Origin: Phytophthora sp. 'mugwort'
Taxonomy: Eukaryota > Oomycota > Peronosporomycetes > Peronosporales > Peronosporaceae
Length of the DNA stretch: 64,000 nt
Direction of reading: 5' to 3'
NCBI GenBank assembly: GCA_033558025.1
Contig: JAUCEF010000006.1
Coordinates: 248,001-312,000 of the forward strand
The notes under the pieces are model-generated. The model did no database searches. It saw nothing but the letters and a program-made list of their open reading frames with translations, and had not been told where the DNA came from. Within the stretch, counting starts at the first letter, position 1, and each line of letters begins with the position of its first letter. Position numbers and translations under genes: made by a program. Shown piece after piece: positions 30,636 through 40,874 of the stretch.

Positions 30636-32163
30636 ATGGTGGCGACTTCACGCGTAATGCCGATCGCCTTCTTGGGGCTGCTGAACGAGAACGTGTCGCT
30701 GGCAGTCGTGGAGGGGGCCACGTACCTCTGTATCTTCCTGCTGTTGCTGCACGTGCACTCGTCGGGCAAGCGCAACGCCACCATGCTGATCGCTGCGATG
30801 CTTCAAGTGCTCATTGTGGAGCTGGTCTTCTACTACAGCGACCGCTGGCACGCACAGGCGCTGGTGATGCTGGTGTTCGAGCATCTGCCGTTATATACGG
30901 TGCTGCTGCAAGCGCAACTCTATTATATGTGAGGCGGGACGTGATACCGTTATATCTGGGCAAAAGGGAGATGCTCACTTGTGTATATCGTGCGTGTTGT
31001 TGAACAGCGCGTTCGTCGCGACATCGCGATTGCGGATCGACCCATTCTTCCAGCCGTTTGCAATGGGGTCGCTTATGGTGATGCTAGCCTTCCCATTCGA
31101 GTTGCTGGGCACCAAGTTCCTTTGGTGGACGTGGCATGACACGGATCCGCTGCTCGCTGCCCGCTTGATGGGCGTACCATGCCACGCTCTGTTCTTCTAT
31201 TACTTCTTTGCATTTGCATTCCTCTGCGTTCATCACATTTTGCGCAGGTAAGGAGGTTGCTTGAAGATATTTGGGTTAATTTGCCCTGCGCTAACTGTTG
31301 CTGTATATTCTAACAGTACTTGGCTGGTAGGCGACTACTACGAGGAGGAACACTGGAAGACGGAGTGGGGCTACGTTCTACTGATGCCGTGTCTTAGTAC
31401 CATTTTCGCTATGGGCTTCCTTATCTTGGGATACTACGCGACCGTTCATTTAATGGGGATCGAAGCACAGGTGACGTGCTTTGCTTTCGTTTTGCGGTCA
31501 TGCATTTTGTCGTTAGATTAATTGCAGTAACTCAACGGGATGATGGTTGTGTATATAGGTGATGTTCTTCATGTTGATCGGGTTGAGTTTGCTGCTGTGT
31601 TGGATGGCCGATCGCGAGAGAGGTATACACTTGAATAATTCAGCCCTGGTTTGTTTCGCCCTAAATGCTAACCAGTTCTTTGATTGCCGCTTACAGACGA
31701 TCCTCAAGTGCAGAAAGCATTGGAACCGATGGACGCCTACGACAGCGACTGGCTGTACTCGTGCATCGATCACGCCGTGAACCAGATGGTCTTCTTGCTC
31801 TACCTCGTCTTAGTACTGCTGGCGCTCTTCATCAACCCAACGGAGATCGTGTCGTTAGGCCACCATCAGCCGCTGGGCAATTGCCAGGAAGACGATCCGT
31901 TCTACTCGCTCGTGGGCATGCAGCACCGCCGCAAGAAATACCTGTGTGTGCACGGCTTCGATGAGGAGTTCAACCTGTGCAATTACCCAGTGACGCAGTT
32001 GCTGTACGAGGACTCGTGGTATATGATTTGCGGACGCGGCTACAACAACTTCTCGACGTACTTAGCTTTGACCGTCGGCAGCTTCCTGGGGCTCAACCTG
32101 CTGCTCTTCCAGATGCTCAAGCGGCCGCAGCGCACGCGTGTCGTGTCCTTCCGTCGTCAATGA
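30636..32163 (+). CDS. Multipass membrane protein of unknown function (405 aa, five exons)
   Basis: The exons I read are 30636-30928, 31008-31247, 31317-31470, 31559-31622 and 31697-32163, with GT-AG introns of 79, 69, 88 and 74 nt; all phases join cleanly. About nine hydrophobic segments are visible, for example YLCIFLLLLHV, MLIAAMLQVLIVELVFYY, SLMVMLAFPFELLG, HALFFYYFFAFAFLCVHHIL, MVFLLYLVLVLLALFI and YLALTVGSFLGLNLLLF. Before the last helix there is a loop of about 80 residues with four cysteines, likely lumenal. No transporter or enzyme motif is recognised. The short fourth exon and its acceptor (TATATAG) are the least certain parts. Confidence 0.75.
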
Positions 32164-32440
32164 ACAAAAAGTATCTTGACGTCAGCCAGTCCTTTCTCTT
32201 GTCTACAACATAGGATTCCTGGCATCTTGTGATTGGTCGAGTTAGTCGTTATTTTTAGCCACTGGAGCAGCACCAGTGTTCAGTTTTTTGGTTACCAGTC
32301 GCGATTCCGCGTCTTCCGGCCGTACGTCGCCGCCCTGACTGCGCTTGTGGTGGTTGTTGCCACGCTCAGCTTCTCACGCATACCGCTGATATTCTTTCCC
32401 CGTGCTGCCCCACCTATAAACTAAATAGATACGCTCCAGG

Positions 32441-33852
32441 ATGGCGCACCAAATGCCCATGGAGACCCAGCAGGAGCTGCGGCGCCTGCCGGGCAACAAC
32501 GTGCGTCGCCTCACCGCTTTATCTATCCTAGGCGAGCCTATACTAACCCTCTTTCCCCCTATGGCTTTCCCTTGTTACAGCGATGCGTGGACTGCGATGC
32601 CCCATACCCGCAGTGGGCGACGGTCACGTATGGCACCTTTATGTGCCTCGAATGCTCGGGCCGCCACCGCGGACTAGGCGTGCACATCTCGTTCGTGCGG
32701 TCGGTGACCATGGACTCGTGGACGGACAAGCAAGTGCTGCAGATGCAGAAGGGCGGCAACGACTCGTTTCGCACCGCTTTCTCCGCTGCGGGCGTGCCCA
32801 CGGATCTCTCCATCAGCGAGAAGTACAACACGCCGCAGGCAGAGGCCTATCGCCAGCGGTTGACGGCAATCGTCGAGGGACGCGCCCCGTCGTCACTCCC
32901 GCAGTGGGACCCGAGCATGCGGAAACCTGCGTCCTCATCCTTTTCGTCGGCCTCGTACTCCGGTGGAGGCTCTGCTGGAGGTGATACCCGCGGTGTGGAG
33001 GCGCTCAAGGGTGAGTCGGAGCAGGATTACGTGGACCGCCAGATGAAGCTGCGCGAGGAGGCTCGCGCTCGCATGGCCGCCAAGTTTGGCAGCAATGGCA
33101 TGCAGGGCATTGGAAGCGGTGGCGAGACGCGTGCACCACAAGCTCCCTCCGGGGGTCTGGGAGACCTCACGGGCGCTTTTAGCTACTTCACTAGCACTGT
33201 CACGACAGCCGCCAGCTCGGCTGCCAGTCTTGTGAAGGATAAAGACATTGGGTCCAAGGTGTCGTCCAGCTGGTCTTTTGTGCAGAGCGCTATTCACGAC
33301 CCAGCGCTGTCAGAGAACGTCAAGTCTTCGGCCTCTACTGGGTGGTCCGTGCTTTCCAGTGGTGCCTCCGCCCTGCTCCAAACCGCACAAACCGCAGTGA
33401 ATGGAGGCAGCAATGCGCCTGGCTACTCAGATGGTATGACCTCATTCCCTCGCACCAACGGTGAGCTGTCTACCACTGGCAAGTACGCTGGTATTGGCAG
33501 TAGCAACAGCAGCACAAGCTCGTCGAGCCGTGATCATGACAACGACTCGTGGTTGGATTCGCAGCTCAGCAGCAGCAACAGCAACAACAATAACGGCAGT
33601 CTCTATACACAGATGCAACAGCCCAAGTCTGCTCAGACGGCCGACTTGTTTGGTTCGTCATCGTCCAATACCAACGGCAACAACCACGACCTACTTGGAC
33701 TTTCCTCCTCGTCTGTAGCGTCGGCCACCGGCAGCAACGGTTCGGCTCCTGCTGTCTCCGCCCCAGTTGCCGCTGCGCCTCCTCCAGCACCTGTCAGAAC
33801 AGAGGAGATGCCCAAGAAGGATGTTGACTTCTTCAGCGAGTTCGGCTTCTGA
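32441..33852 (+). CDS. ArfGAP1-type GTPase-activating protein (443 aa, two exons)
   Basis: Exon 1 (32441-32500) encodes 20 residues; an 80-nt intron (32501-32580, GTGCGT...TTACAG) precedes exon 2. The ArfGAP zinc finger is intact: C22-x2-C25-x16-C42-x2-C45, then the arginine finger R50 in GRHRGLGVH and [11 protein letters not shown]. After the domain come Ser/Gly-rich linkers with amphipathic stretches ([26 protein letters not shown]) that resemble ALPS-like curvature sensors of ArfGAP1. The C-terminus is Asn/Ser-rich and ends [10 protein letters not shown]. The protein should stimulate GTP hydrolysis on Arf1 at Golgi COPI sites. The spacing to the catalytic Arg is canonical. Confidence 0.92.
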
Positions 33853-34422
33853 GCCAGCATGAGAGCGCCTACCAGAGAGAGACGCAGTCATTAGTATTTT
33901 CATATTCATAAAGAGTAAGCCTAGAGTCGAGGGTGGCCGAATGTCATGTGTAGTTTTAATGTGCTATTGCAAGTGACCTGGAATGCTGCTTGGTGCCCCA
34001 GGTCTACCACCACATGAGGCAACGTTCACTCACTAGTAGTGACAACGCACTCATCAAATGAATGATACCTTCAGATATGCGACCTACCATATTTCATGGT
34101 CCTAGCACCAAGCACCAATGCCGGCGAAGATGCTGCATCATACGCGAAAAAAGGTAAGGGATCGGAAAATTGCTATAGTAAATCACCCGCTGGAGCGTAC
34201 GATGTGGTCTATCGGGTTCGATTCGTTACACCCTTCCTACTGTCAACCACTCCACTCTTTTCTGCTCTTGCGCACGATGTTTGTTGCTGTGTAGTCGTGA
34301 GTGAGCGTACGCTCACCCCTCGCCCTGCTTTCCTTCATAGCGCGAGGTTCTTGAGATCAGATCGAGATGGGGACGACGACATTGTCCAAGGACTGCTCCT
34401 CCAAATTATAGAGGGACTTTGC
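33853..34422. other. Intergenic region, convergent 3' ends
   Basis: This lies between the convergent ArfGAP and E1-beta genes. I see no gene; open frames here are extensions of antisense frames from the E1-beta gene. Confidence 0.6.
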
Positions 34423-35592
34423 TTACAGGTTGCGCGCCAGCGTGCGCTTAGCGGCGGCAATGACGTCTTCGATCTGCGGCAGGCAAACCTTCTCCAGGTT
34501 ATCGGCGTACGGCATGGGCACGTCCGTGCCGGTCACACGCTCCAGGGGAGCGTCCAGGTAATCGAAGGCTTCGGTCTCCATGATAATACCGGCGATCTCA
34601 GCACCAATTCCGTGCTGGCCCCATCCCTCCTCGATGGACACGATGCGGTTGGTCTTCTTCACAGAGTCAATGATGGCCTGACGGTCGAACGGGCGGATCG
34701 AGCGGAGGTTGATCACCTCGGCGTCAATGCCCTCCTTGGCCAGAGCGGTGGCAGCCTCAAGGGCCTCGCCCACCATGCGGGAGAAAGCCACCAGGGTGAC
34801 GTCCTTGCCCGGCTTCATGATCTTGGCCTTGCCGATCTCGATCAAGAAGTCCTTATCCTGGGCTTCCTTGGACACGGGGAACGAGACACCGTACAAAAGC
34901 TCGTTCTCGAGCACCACGACCGGGTTGGGGTCGCGAATGGCGGCCTTAAGAAGACCACGTGCGTCCTCCGAGTCGTATGGGGACACGACCTTAAGGCCAG
35001 GCACGCTGCCGTACCAGGCGGCGTAGCACTGAGAGTGCTGAGCGGCTGGAGAGGGGGTGCAAAGAACAGTACACAAAAGCAATATCAGAATCTATCAAGA
35101 GATACTTTGGCAAACATGGGGGGAAAGCAACGTACCAACACCAGCGGCAGGGCCGTTGGAGCCACGGAAGACAATGGGCACGTGAATGTCACCGTTGGAC
35201 ATGTAAAACTGCTTGGCGGCCGAGTTGATGATCTGGTCAATGGCCTGCATGGCGAAGTTGAACGTCATGAACTCCACGATGGGCTTGGTGTTGTGGTAGG
35301 CGGCACCGACAGCAAGACCGGTGAATCCCTGCTCCGTAATGGGCGTGTCGATGATACGCTTGTCGCCGTACTTCTCCCACAGGCCTTTGGAGACCTTGTA
35401 AGCGCCGTTGTACTGGGCTACCTCCTCACCCATGAGGAAAACCTCCTCGTCGCGCGCAAGCTCCTCGTCCATGGCCGTGTTGAGCGCATCACGCACGGTC
35501 ATCTCGTCAGCCACAGTGGCCATGGAGCGACGGAGCAGGCTCGGGGCTGCCTTGAAGGCTTTGCTGGTGGTCAGGACACGACGGAGAGCCAT
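34423..35592 (-). CDS. PDHB: Pyruvate dehydrogenase E1 component beta subunit, mitochondrial (359 aa, two exons)
   Basis: Exon 1 is 35592-35136 and exon 2 is 35045-34423; a 90-nt intron (35135-35046) splits GPAAGVAAQHSQ and its removal restores the family sequence. The N-terminus ([20 protein letters not shown]) is a mitochondrial presequence. Conserved blocks include [93 protein letters not shown] and DVPMPYA. With E1-alpha it decarboxylates pyruvate using thiamine diphosphate, feeding acetyl-CoA into the TCA cycle. Length matches the family. Codon bias creates a long open antisense frame, which is not a gene. Confidence 0.96.
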
Positions 35593-35640
35593 TTCAAATC
35601 TTCTCAGAGGGAGGAAGGGGGGGGGGAGTTGGTCTGCTTC

Positions 35641-35844
35641 TTAAGCGGCAAACTTGGAAATCACGGTCTGCGGCTCCCGAGCTTCGGAGGGCTTGCGCGG
35701 CTCCAAGCAGACCATTGGCTTAAAGTGCCCATCTTTCGCGAATTCTGCTTGGAGCTCTCCACTAAGTACGACAAAAGCTGCTTGGTGAAGCGCCGTTGTG
35801 AGTGTCGATAGGTCGTTGTGTCCGACAAAGCGTCCCGTTGAGTG
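35641..35844 (-). pseudogene. Possible 3' exon or remnant of an unknown gene (about 67 codons)
   Basis: One minus-strand frame, from after a stop at 35845 to TAA at 35641-35643, reads LHQAAFVVLSGELQAEFAKD, then HFKPMVCLEP, and ends VISKFAA. Its composition looks like genuine protein. It has no upstream ATG in frame and no convincing splice acceptor. It lies 49 bp upstream of the E1-beta start on the same strand. It could be the tail of a truncated gene whose upstream part was lost; I recognise no family. Confidence 0.35.
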
Positions 35845-36149
35845 TCACAGCCGAAAAGATCTCCGTACAATCTGTAAAATGTACGCGATGGGCAGCACAA
35901 TGAGGGACTCATGTCACCGGACACGGATGCCGCAGTGGGTGCAGAGAACCGCGTGACGTCAGATCATCGGAGCGCTCCACCCATTACCGGAGTCTTTGCC
36001 CTGGCCGGTGGTTCGCATAGACAAGGGAGATCACCACACCAGATTTGTTCAGGCGGTGTTGATGGATAAGCATCTGGCCGCGTCTAGGCGCCAACGTGAG
36101 GTGGATGAAGGGGAATCAAAGCAGCACATTTATTTGGGCTTAATGAGCG
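35845..36149. other. Intergenic, no gene seen
   Basis: No open frame or repeat of note is visible. Confidence 0.5.
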
Positions 36150-36812
36150 CTACGTAAGTGCTACGATGAGGTTTCCTTCCTCCTCCCCTTTCTCCTCTTG
36201 TTCTTCCCCGACAAGGATCGTTGCGCCCGTGTCCGCTTCGTCGTCACGGCTGGTATGGCGAGGTGAACCTGTGTCCAAGTCGTCGCCGCCGGCAGCGCAC
36301 GCGGTCATAGGGTCGGGAAGGTCGGATGCCAACTCGACCGCGCCGAACATGGGCTCGCTGAGCTGCTGCCGCCGCACGCCGATGAGCACGGCGGCAACTG
36401 CGATAACGAGCAATGCGGCGACGACGACACCGATGGGGAGCACCAGCGATGTGGCGTGCTCGACGCTGAACGGCAGTGCCGCTGTTACCACGGACTCAGC
36501 TTTCCGAAGGACCTCCTTCGCCATTGCAGGTATGTCGCCAACAGTAGGCGCGTGCTCGCCAGTGCCGCTTGCAGAATTGGTCTCATTGCTGCATGATGCG
36601 GTGTCTTCTTGCGGCACCGTGTATTGATTCTCCCAGGAGCCCCAGAAGTCTTCATTGGCGCCGAGTTCGTCATCGCGAAGGTCCGCTTCAATCGCGTCAG
36701 TGTCCGATGTCTCAACGCGAAGGTCACGAGGCATCAGCTTTGTTACACCCAGTGCGTTTGTTCCTGCGAGCGCGGCTGCAAATGCCAACAAGGTGATCTC
36801 GACGAGCTTCAT
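36150..36812 (-). CDS. Predicted single-pass membrane protein with signal peptide and RDLR motif (220 aa)
   Basis: ATG 36812 gives a clean signal peptide, MKLVEITLLAFAAALAGTNA; the longer open frame upstream lacks that character. RDLR sits at residues 29-32, matching RxLR in sequence and position, but no EER follows closely, only acidic residues. The ectodomain (about 25-120) is acidic with one NET glycosylation site. A strong membrane helix spans about 122-146 (SLVLPIGVVVAALLVIAVAA), then an RRQQ stop-transfer and an acidic tail with EEQEEKGEEEG. A membrane helix is unusual for RxLR effectors, so the motif may be coincidental and the protein a surface receptor-like or wall-associated protein. 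Confidence 0.7.
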   Translation of the reverse strand: MKLVEITLLAFAAALAGTNALGVTKLMPRDLRVETSDTDAIEADLRDDELGANEDFWGSWENQYTVPQEDTASCSNETNSASGTGEHAPTVGDIPAMAKEVLRKAESVVTAALPFSVEHATSLVLPIGVVVAALLVIAVAAVLIGVRRQQLSEPMFGAVELASDLPDPMTACAAGGDDLDTGSPRHTSRDDEADTGATILVGEEQEEKGEEEGNLIVALT

Positions 36813-37338
36813 TGTTGGCTGAAAGTTGCGGTAAGCTGCTGACAGTTGGGCACGCGAGCAGTAGATGGAATGAGAGACGCAGCAGCGAGAGGGCTTGAGC
36901 GTCCGTTTCCTTCTGGAGTACCGCAGCCTCGCATGTGGGCCCCATGGCAAATTGACCGTATCTGGTTCCTCAAGTTGAAGCCGTTAGGAAACAAATCCTC
37001 TGAGAAAACATAAAACCTCTGTTTGTTTATTGCGAAACGACGTCAACGTCACCTTCATCTTTTTCCCAGGGGCAGATGCCCGCACCCAACGTTTTCGATT
37101 CGCTTCTCGTCCCTGTCGAGACCATTTCAATGGAACATCTTCTTCTGCCTCAAAATGGTGGTCTTTTGGCGCGAGTATGCACAGCGCTTTCACAGTTGCT
37201 CTGGGACGAGAGTCGGCATGTCGCTTTACCCTGGTAGGCTGGACTTCCGAACGCGAGCTTGTTCAGGCTTACCATATTTGCATTTGCTACCTCGAAGACA
37301 CGAGCAACAAAATCCAGAGCAACTAAACGTCGATTGAG

Positions 37339-38610
37339 ATGGATACTGCCAGTAAGATGATGTCCAGTGCGCACGCCCACGGGCGAGATGCGTGCTCCAA
37401 GGATCCGGCGGGCTGCATGCGTGCAGTCTTGTGGACTGGCAAGTCCGTTAAGCTGGAGCACATTCCAAAGCCGAAGATCATGGAAGCGTCGGATGTGGTG
37501 GTGAAGGTAACTGCCTGTTCCGTGAGCCCTGACTTCGCTACTGACGTTAGTGGTGGTGGGGCCGGAGGACTGGAGAAGGGTCAAGTGCTTGGTAGCGAGG
37601 CCGTGGGCGTCGTGGAGAGCGTGGGGGCAGAAGTGAACAAGGTCAAGGTTGGTGACCGTGTTGCTATCAGCTTCGTTTTGGCTTGCGGTGATTGCAAGCA
37701 TTGCCGTCGGCGTGAGTACGCGGCATGCAACTGCACGAATGCATCTCAAGAGTTTAAGCAGACCTATGGTGGTTGGGCTCCTGCTGCTGTTCTTGGCAGC
37801 ACTCGTATGTTGGGAAACGTTCCCGGTGTGCAGGCCGAATACGTCCGCGTGCCGTTCGGCGACGTCAATTGCTTTAAGCTTCCGTCTGGTGTGAGTGATG
37901 ATAAGGCATTGCTGGGGGTAGAGACGACCGTTACTGCGTTGCACGCTGTCGAAATGGCCAAGGTCAAGGAAGGCGACTGTGTGGTCATTTGGGGCTTGGG
38001 ACCTATCGGGCTTCAGGCTGCTCATTGGTGCAAGCTTCGTGGAGCCAAGACTGTGCTGGGAGTTGAACACTGCGCTGATCGGCTCAAGTTTGCACACGAT
38101 CACATGAATTTGGAGGTGGTCGACCGTCGGGACTTGTCTGGGGCTCAGGTGGTGGCGAAGCTACAGCAAATGCTACCACCTTCCGGTGCTGACGCTGTGA
38201 TTGATGCAAGCGGCTGTTCCACTTCGACCGGCTGGATGGCCAAACTGGAGAAGACGATCGGCATGGAAACTCAGCCCGAGCCCACGGACACTTTTAAGGA
38301 AATGCTGATGATTGTGCGAAAGTGTGGTCACATTTCGATAGTGTCGGACTATATGTGCTCGGTGCAAGCGTTCCCCATTGGTCATGTTGCAATGAAGAGC
38401 GTTACCGTGAATGCTGGTCGTACCCCAGCCCAGAAGTACTATCCCCAGGTATTTGATGCGATCGAAAGTGGTGAGCTTGATCCATCGGTGCTGATTTCGC
38501 ACCGCCTTGCTTTGGAGGAGGTGCCTGAAGCGTACTCACGCATCGCCAAAAAGGACAGCGGCTTCCTGAAGGTGTTTGTCGCGCCACACGAGATGCGCTC
38601 GAAGGCGTAA
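37339..38610 (+). CDS. Formaldehyde-dehydrogenase-like MDR oxidoreductase, catalytic zinc ligands altered (423 aa)
   Basis: This is a medium-chain dehydrogenase/reductase resembling zinc-dependent formaldehyde dehydrogenase-like proteins: GVQAEYVRVPFGDVN, the nucleotide-binding GLGPIG (near residue 217), and SHRLALEEVPEAY near the end. The structural zinc lobe is intact (C116, C119, C122, C130). At the catalytic zinc, the usual CGSD reads VSPD (residues 62-65) and the usual GHE reads GSE (85-87), so both the Cys and the His ligand are missing. Zinc-dependent alcohol oxidation is doubtful, although a coenzyme site remains. The N-terminus has an extra stretch of about 25 residues with DACSKDPAGC before the fold starts. 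Substrate unknown. Confidence 0.85.
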   Translation: MDTASKMMSSAHAHGRDACSKDPAGCMRAVLWTGKSVKLEHIPKPKIMEASDVVVKVTACSVSPDFATDVSGGGAGGLEKGQVLGSEAVGVVESVGAEVNKVKVGDRVAISFVLACGDCKHCRRREYAACNCTNASQEFKQTYGGWAPAAVLGSTRMLGNVPGVQAEYVRVPFGDVNCFKLPSGVSDDKALLGVETTVTALHAVEMAKVKEGDCVVIWGLGPIGLQAAHWCKLRGAKTVLGVEHCADRLKFAHDHMNLEVVDRRDLSGAQVVAKLQQMLPPSGADAVIDASGCSTSTGWMAKLEKTIGMETQPEPTDTFKEMLMIVRKCGHISIVSDYMCSVQAFPIGHVAMKSVTVNAGRTPAQKYYPQVFDAIESGELDPSVLISHRLALEEVPEAYSRIAKKDSGFLKVFVAPHEMRSKA

Positions 38611-38934
38611 GCGATGGGGACCAGAGCAACGCACCTCGCATTGAGATACTCCGCAGGAAGACAGCATTGACCCGAAGTTCATGCGTAAGACGGCGAAGCA
38701 GTAGTGGAGATCTTTTGGTTGGTTTTTTTTTCTTCGTAAGTTCCGCTAAGCCGGTAACCTCATGATTTTATTTCGAGTATTGAGTTCTTTCTTGTTTTTG
38801 TTTGGCCCAAAACCGCATTAACAGCGTCTTACCAGCGACATTTTACACAAGGGACCGAATTGAAGTATTTTTTTACGCAGTTCCTGAAGTGATTTACTAC
38901 ATGTACATGTACTAGGACATCAAACTGTCAGGAC
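38611..38934. other. Intergenic, convergent 3' ends
   Basis: No gene is seen. T-rich stretches (38720-38740, 38870) may serve 3' end formation of the convergent neighbours. Confidence 0.5.
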
Positions 38935-39669
38935 TCAACGTTGAAGCTGGAGTCGTGACGCCCGCGACGGGTTGACCGGCAAACTGGCTATCGGCTTGCA
39001 TCTAGTCCAGTGAGCTCTTCTCCCGAAGCCTTCGAAACCTCGTCCATGCCAGTCATACTTGTAATACTTTTCACGAGTAGCGTCAAACCGAGGGAATATT
39101 TCGCGGGTTTGGGTCGCATGATACTCGGATGTACCATAGAGGAACTTTGCATCCAATACTGGTTCAGCGTCTTCTTCAGCAACGTGAGCAACAAGCTTCA
39201 ATGTATTTGTGCCGACGTAGGTTGCATTTTCAGTGTGCAGTAACTGGACGGTCTGGGAATTGTTCAAGCTGGAACCATAAGCAGCGCTACCGTTAGCGGT
39301 AACATTTGCAATAGCATGGACTTCAGGTAGAGGAGCTGTGGGCGAAGCCGTTGCATCATTACTATCTGAGGTGCAGCACGCCACGTTTTCATCACCCTCG
39401 TCTTGATCATCTGAGCCAGTGCTCTTGCCATCCGCTGGAACAACGTTTTCATCTGAGAAAACGAGTACTTCGTCACCTCTTCTAATGTGACAAGGTCTGA
39501 TAACTGCGGGTTGAGCAGTCTCAGCAACGAAAAAACTTGAGCCTGACGGATCTACGACTATCTCCTTGGTAGCAATAACTCTAGTGTCTTGAGCACGTCG
39601 TAAGCGAGCTCCTGATGACCACTCCGACATAAGCAGTAATGCTGTGACCACCGCACATGAGTTCTTCAT
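38935..39669 (-). CDS. Predicted secreted protein of unknown function (244 aa)
   Basis: ATG 39669 gives a signal peptide, MKNSCAVVTALLLMSEWSSG. The mature protein starts with a basic ARLRRAQDTR stretch, close to but not matching RxLR. An RRGDEVLVF segment with an RGD tripeptide, an acidic Ser/Asp linker (DDQDEGDENVACC) and several N-glycosylation sequons (NVT, NGS, NNSQ followed by T, NAT) follow. The C-terminal third has aromatic and basic residues (KYYKYDWHGRGFEGFGRRAHW). There is no membrane helix. I recognise no family; a secreted wall or host-interface protein is plausible. Confidence 0.65.
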   Translation of the reverse strand: MKNSCAVVTALLLMSEWSSGARLRRAQDTRVIATKEIVVDPSGSSFFVAETAQPAVIRPCHIRRGDEVLVFSDENVVPADGKSTGSDDQDEGDENVACCTSDSNDATASPTAPLPEVHAIANVTANGSAAYGSSLNNSQTVQLLHTENATYVGTNTLKLVAHVAEEDAEPVLDAKFLYGTSEYHATQTREIFPRFDATREKYYKYDWHGRGFEGFGRRAHWTRCKPIASLPVNPSRASRLQLQR

Positions 39670-40069
39670 GGATATCGCTAGGGTAGGAAATTGCAAACTG
39701 ACGCTACGGAAACCAACACCGCCGTACCGATTGCTACATGTACTTCAAATATTTCTACAGTAAGAAACTCCTCAATTTCAGACTTCTGCATTAATAACCA
39801 AACTGCTCTCAATCAAAATGCATCAACTGTTGTCCGTGTGACGTCACGAATGGTTAGCTGACAAGTTTAGATGAATTCTCGCCATCAACTGATAGATGGG
39901 AGGGAAGAGATACATCTAAGGCTGACATTCGGCCACCTCCTTTCTTTCTCGCGTCCGGCTCACTGTCGTCACGGGTGATGCCATCGCCACATGCGCCGCA
40001 CCTCGTACTTCATTCCACATTTCACGAGCAACACACCATCACACCAACCACCTTCTCTCTTAATTCAAG
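39670..40069. other. Upstream region of the decayed glycine-rich copy
   Basis: The last part (about 39965-40069) is similar to the 5' leader of the glycine-rich genes in the inverted repeat (TGTCGTCACGGGTGATGCC and following bases). The rest shows no gene. Confidence 0.5.
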
Positions 40070-40874
40070 ATGAAAAATGCTGTCGCATTCGCACCTTCCT
40101 CGCGCTGAGTTTTTTTGTCGCCTCGGACGGAACTCAAGCTGCACCGGCGCTTCGTGGTCTTCGATCCAGCGCTGATACGCCTGCAGTCGAAGACGACGAA
40201 AGCAGGAAGGATCACCACCACCATGTCAAGAAGGTCAAGAAAATCGCCATCCCCGTCCCCGTTCCCGTTGAGGTGCCGCAGTTCATTCCAGTCCCAGTCA
40301 GCGTTCCTTCCACGGTGGTCGCCAGCTCCAACACAGCTGTCGTCGATTCCTCCACTAACGTCGCTGCGGCCCCTGGAGTCCCGGCTGGACTCGGTGTCCC
40401 TGAACCTGTGACTCCCGCCCCAACGAGACTGAGTAGACGCCCAGCGGCAACCCCGGCGGCTACATCGACTCGAAGATCGAGGGCCATGCCAGCACCGACT
40501 AGCCTGGCCAACGTAGGTACTTCTGGTGCTCAGCTACCAGGAGCACAAGTCACCGCACCCCAAGGTGGTGGCGCAGGTATGGCCGGAATCCTAGCTTCGC
40601 CAGGCTTCGGAGGTAACAACAACGCGTTCGGAGCTGGATTTGGTCCTAGCGCTGGCATGGGCGGCGGCTTCAACGGGAACGGTGTCGGTGGCTTCGGTCA
40701 GCAGATGGGCTCCGGTACGCCAGGTGGCAACGCGTTTGGCGGATTCGGCGGTCAAGGCACAATGGGGATCTTTGTCAGGCTGGCACCAACGGGTTTGCAG
40801 CTGCGACTGGAGGGCAACTCGGCTTTAGCGGCGGTAATGCGTTTGGAGGAGGCTTCAACCTTCAGGCTAACTGA
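40070..40874 (+). pseudogene. Decayed third copy of the RGLR glycine-rich secreted protein gene
   Basis: About 80-90% similar by eye to the genes at 6535-7602 and 8523-9563. A one-base deletion in the signal-peptide codons (near 40100) shifts the frame, so the ATG at 40070 no longer leads into the RGLR region. A second one-base deletion near 40770 shifts the glycine-rich tail. The central block with all GFGGGNPMG repeats and flanking sequence is missing, so the copy is shorter. An open frame from 39991 bridges the middle but starts in former leader sequence and has no signal peptide. It is most likely a pseudogene; translation of the bridged frame cannot be excluded. Confidence 0.85.

Noticed and set aside
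34096..35811. 571-codon open frame on the plus strand
   Set aside because: It is exactly antisense to the pyruvate dehydrogenase beta gene and crosses its intron; its openness follows from GC-rich codon bias.
39632..39669. ARLRRAQ as an RxLR motif in the secreted protein
   Set aside because: The order is RLRR, not R-x-L-R, and there is no dEER; not counted as a motif.
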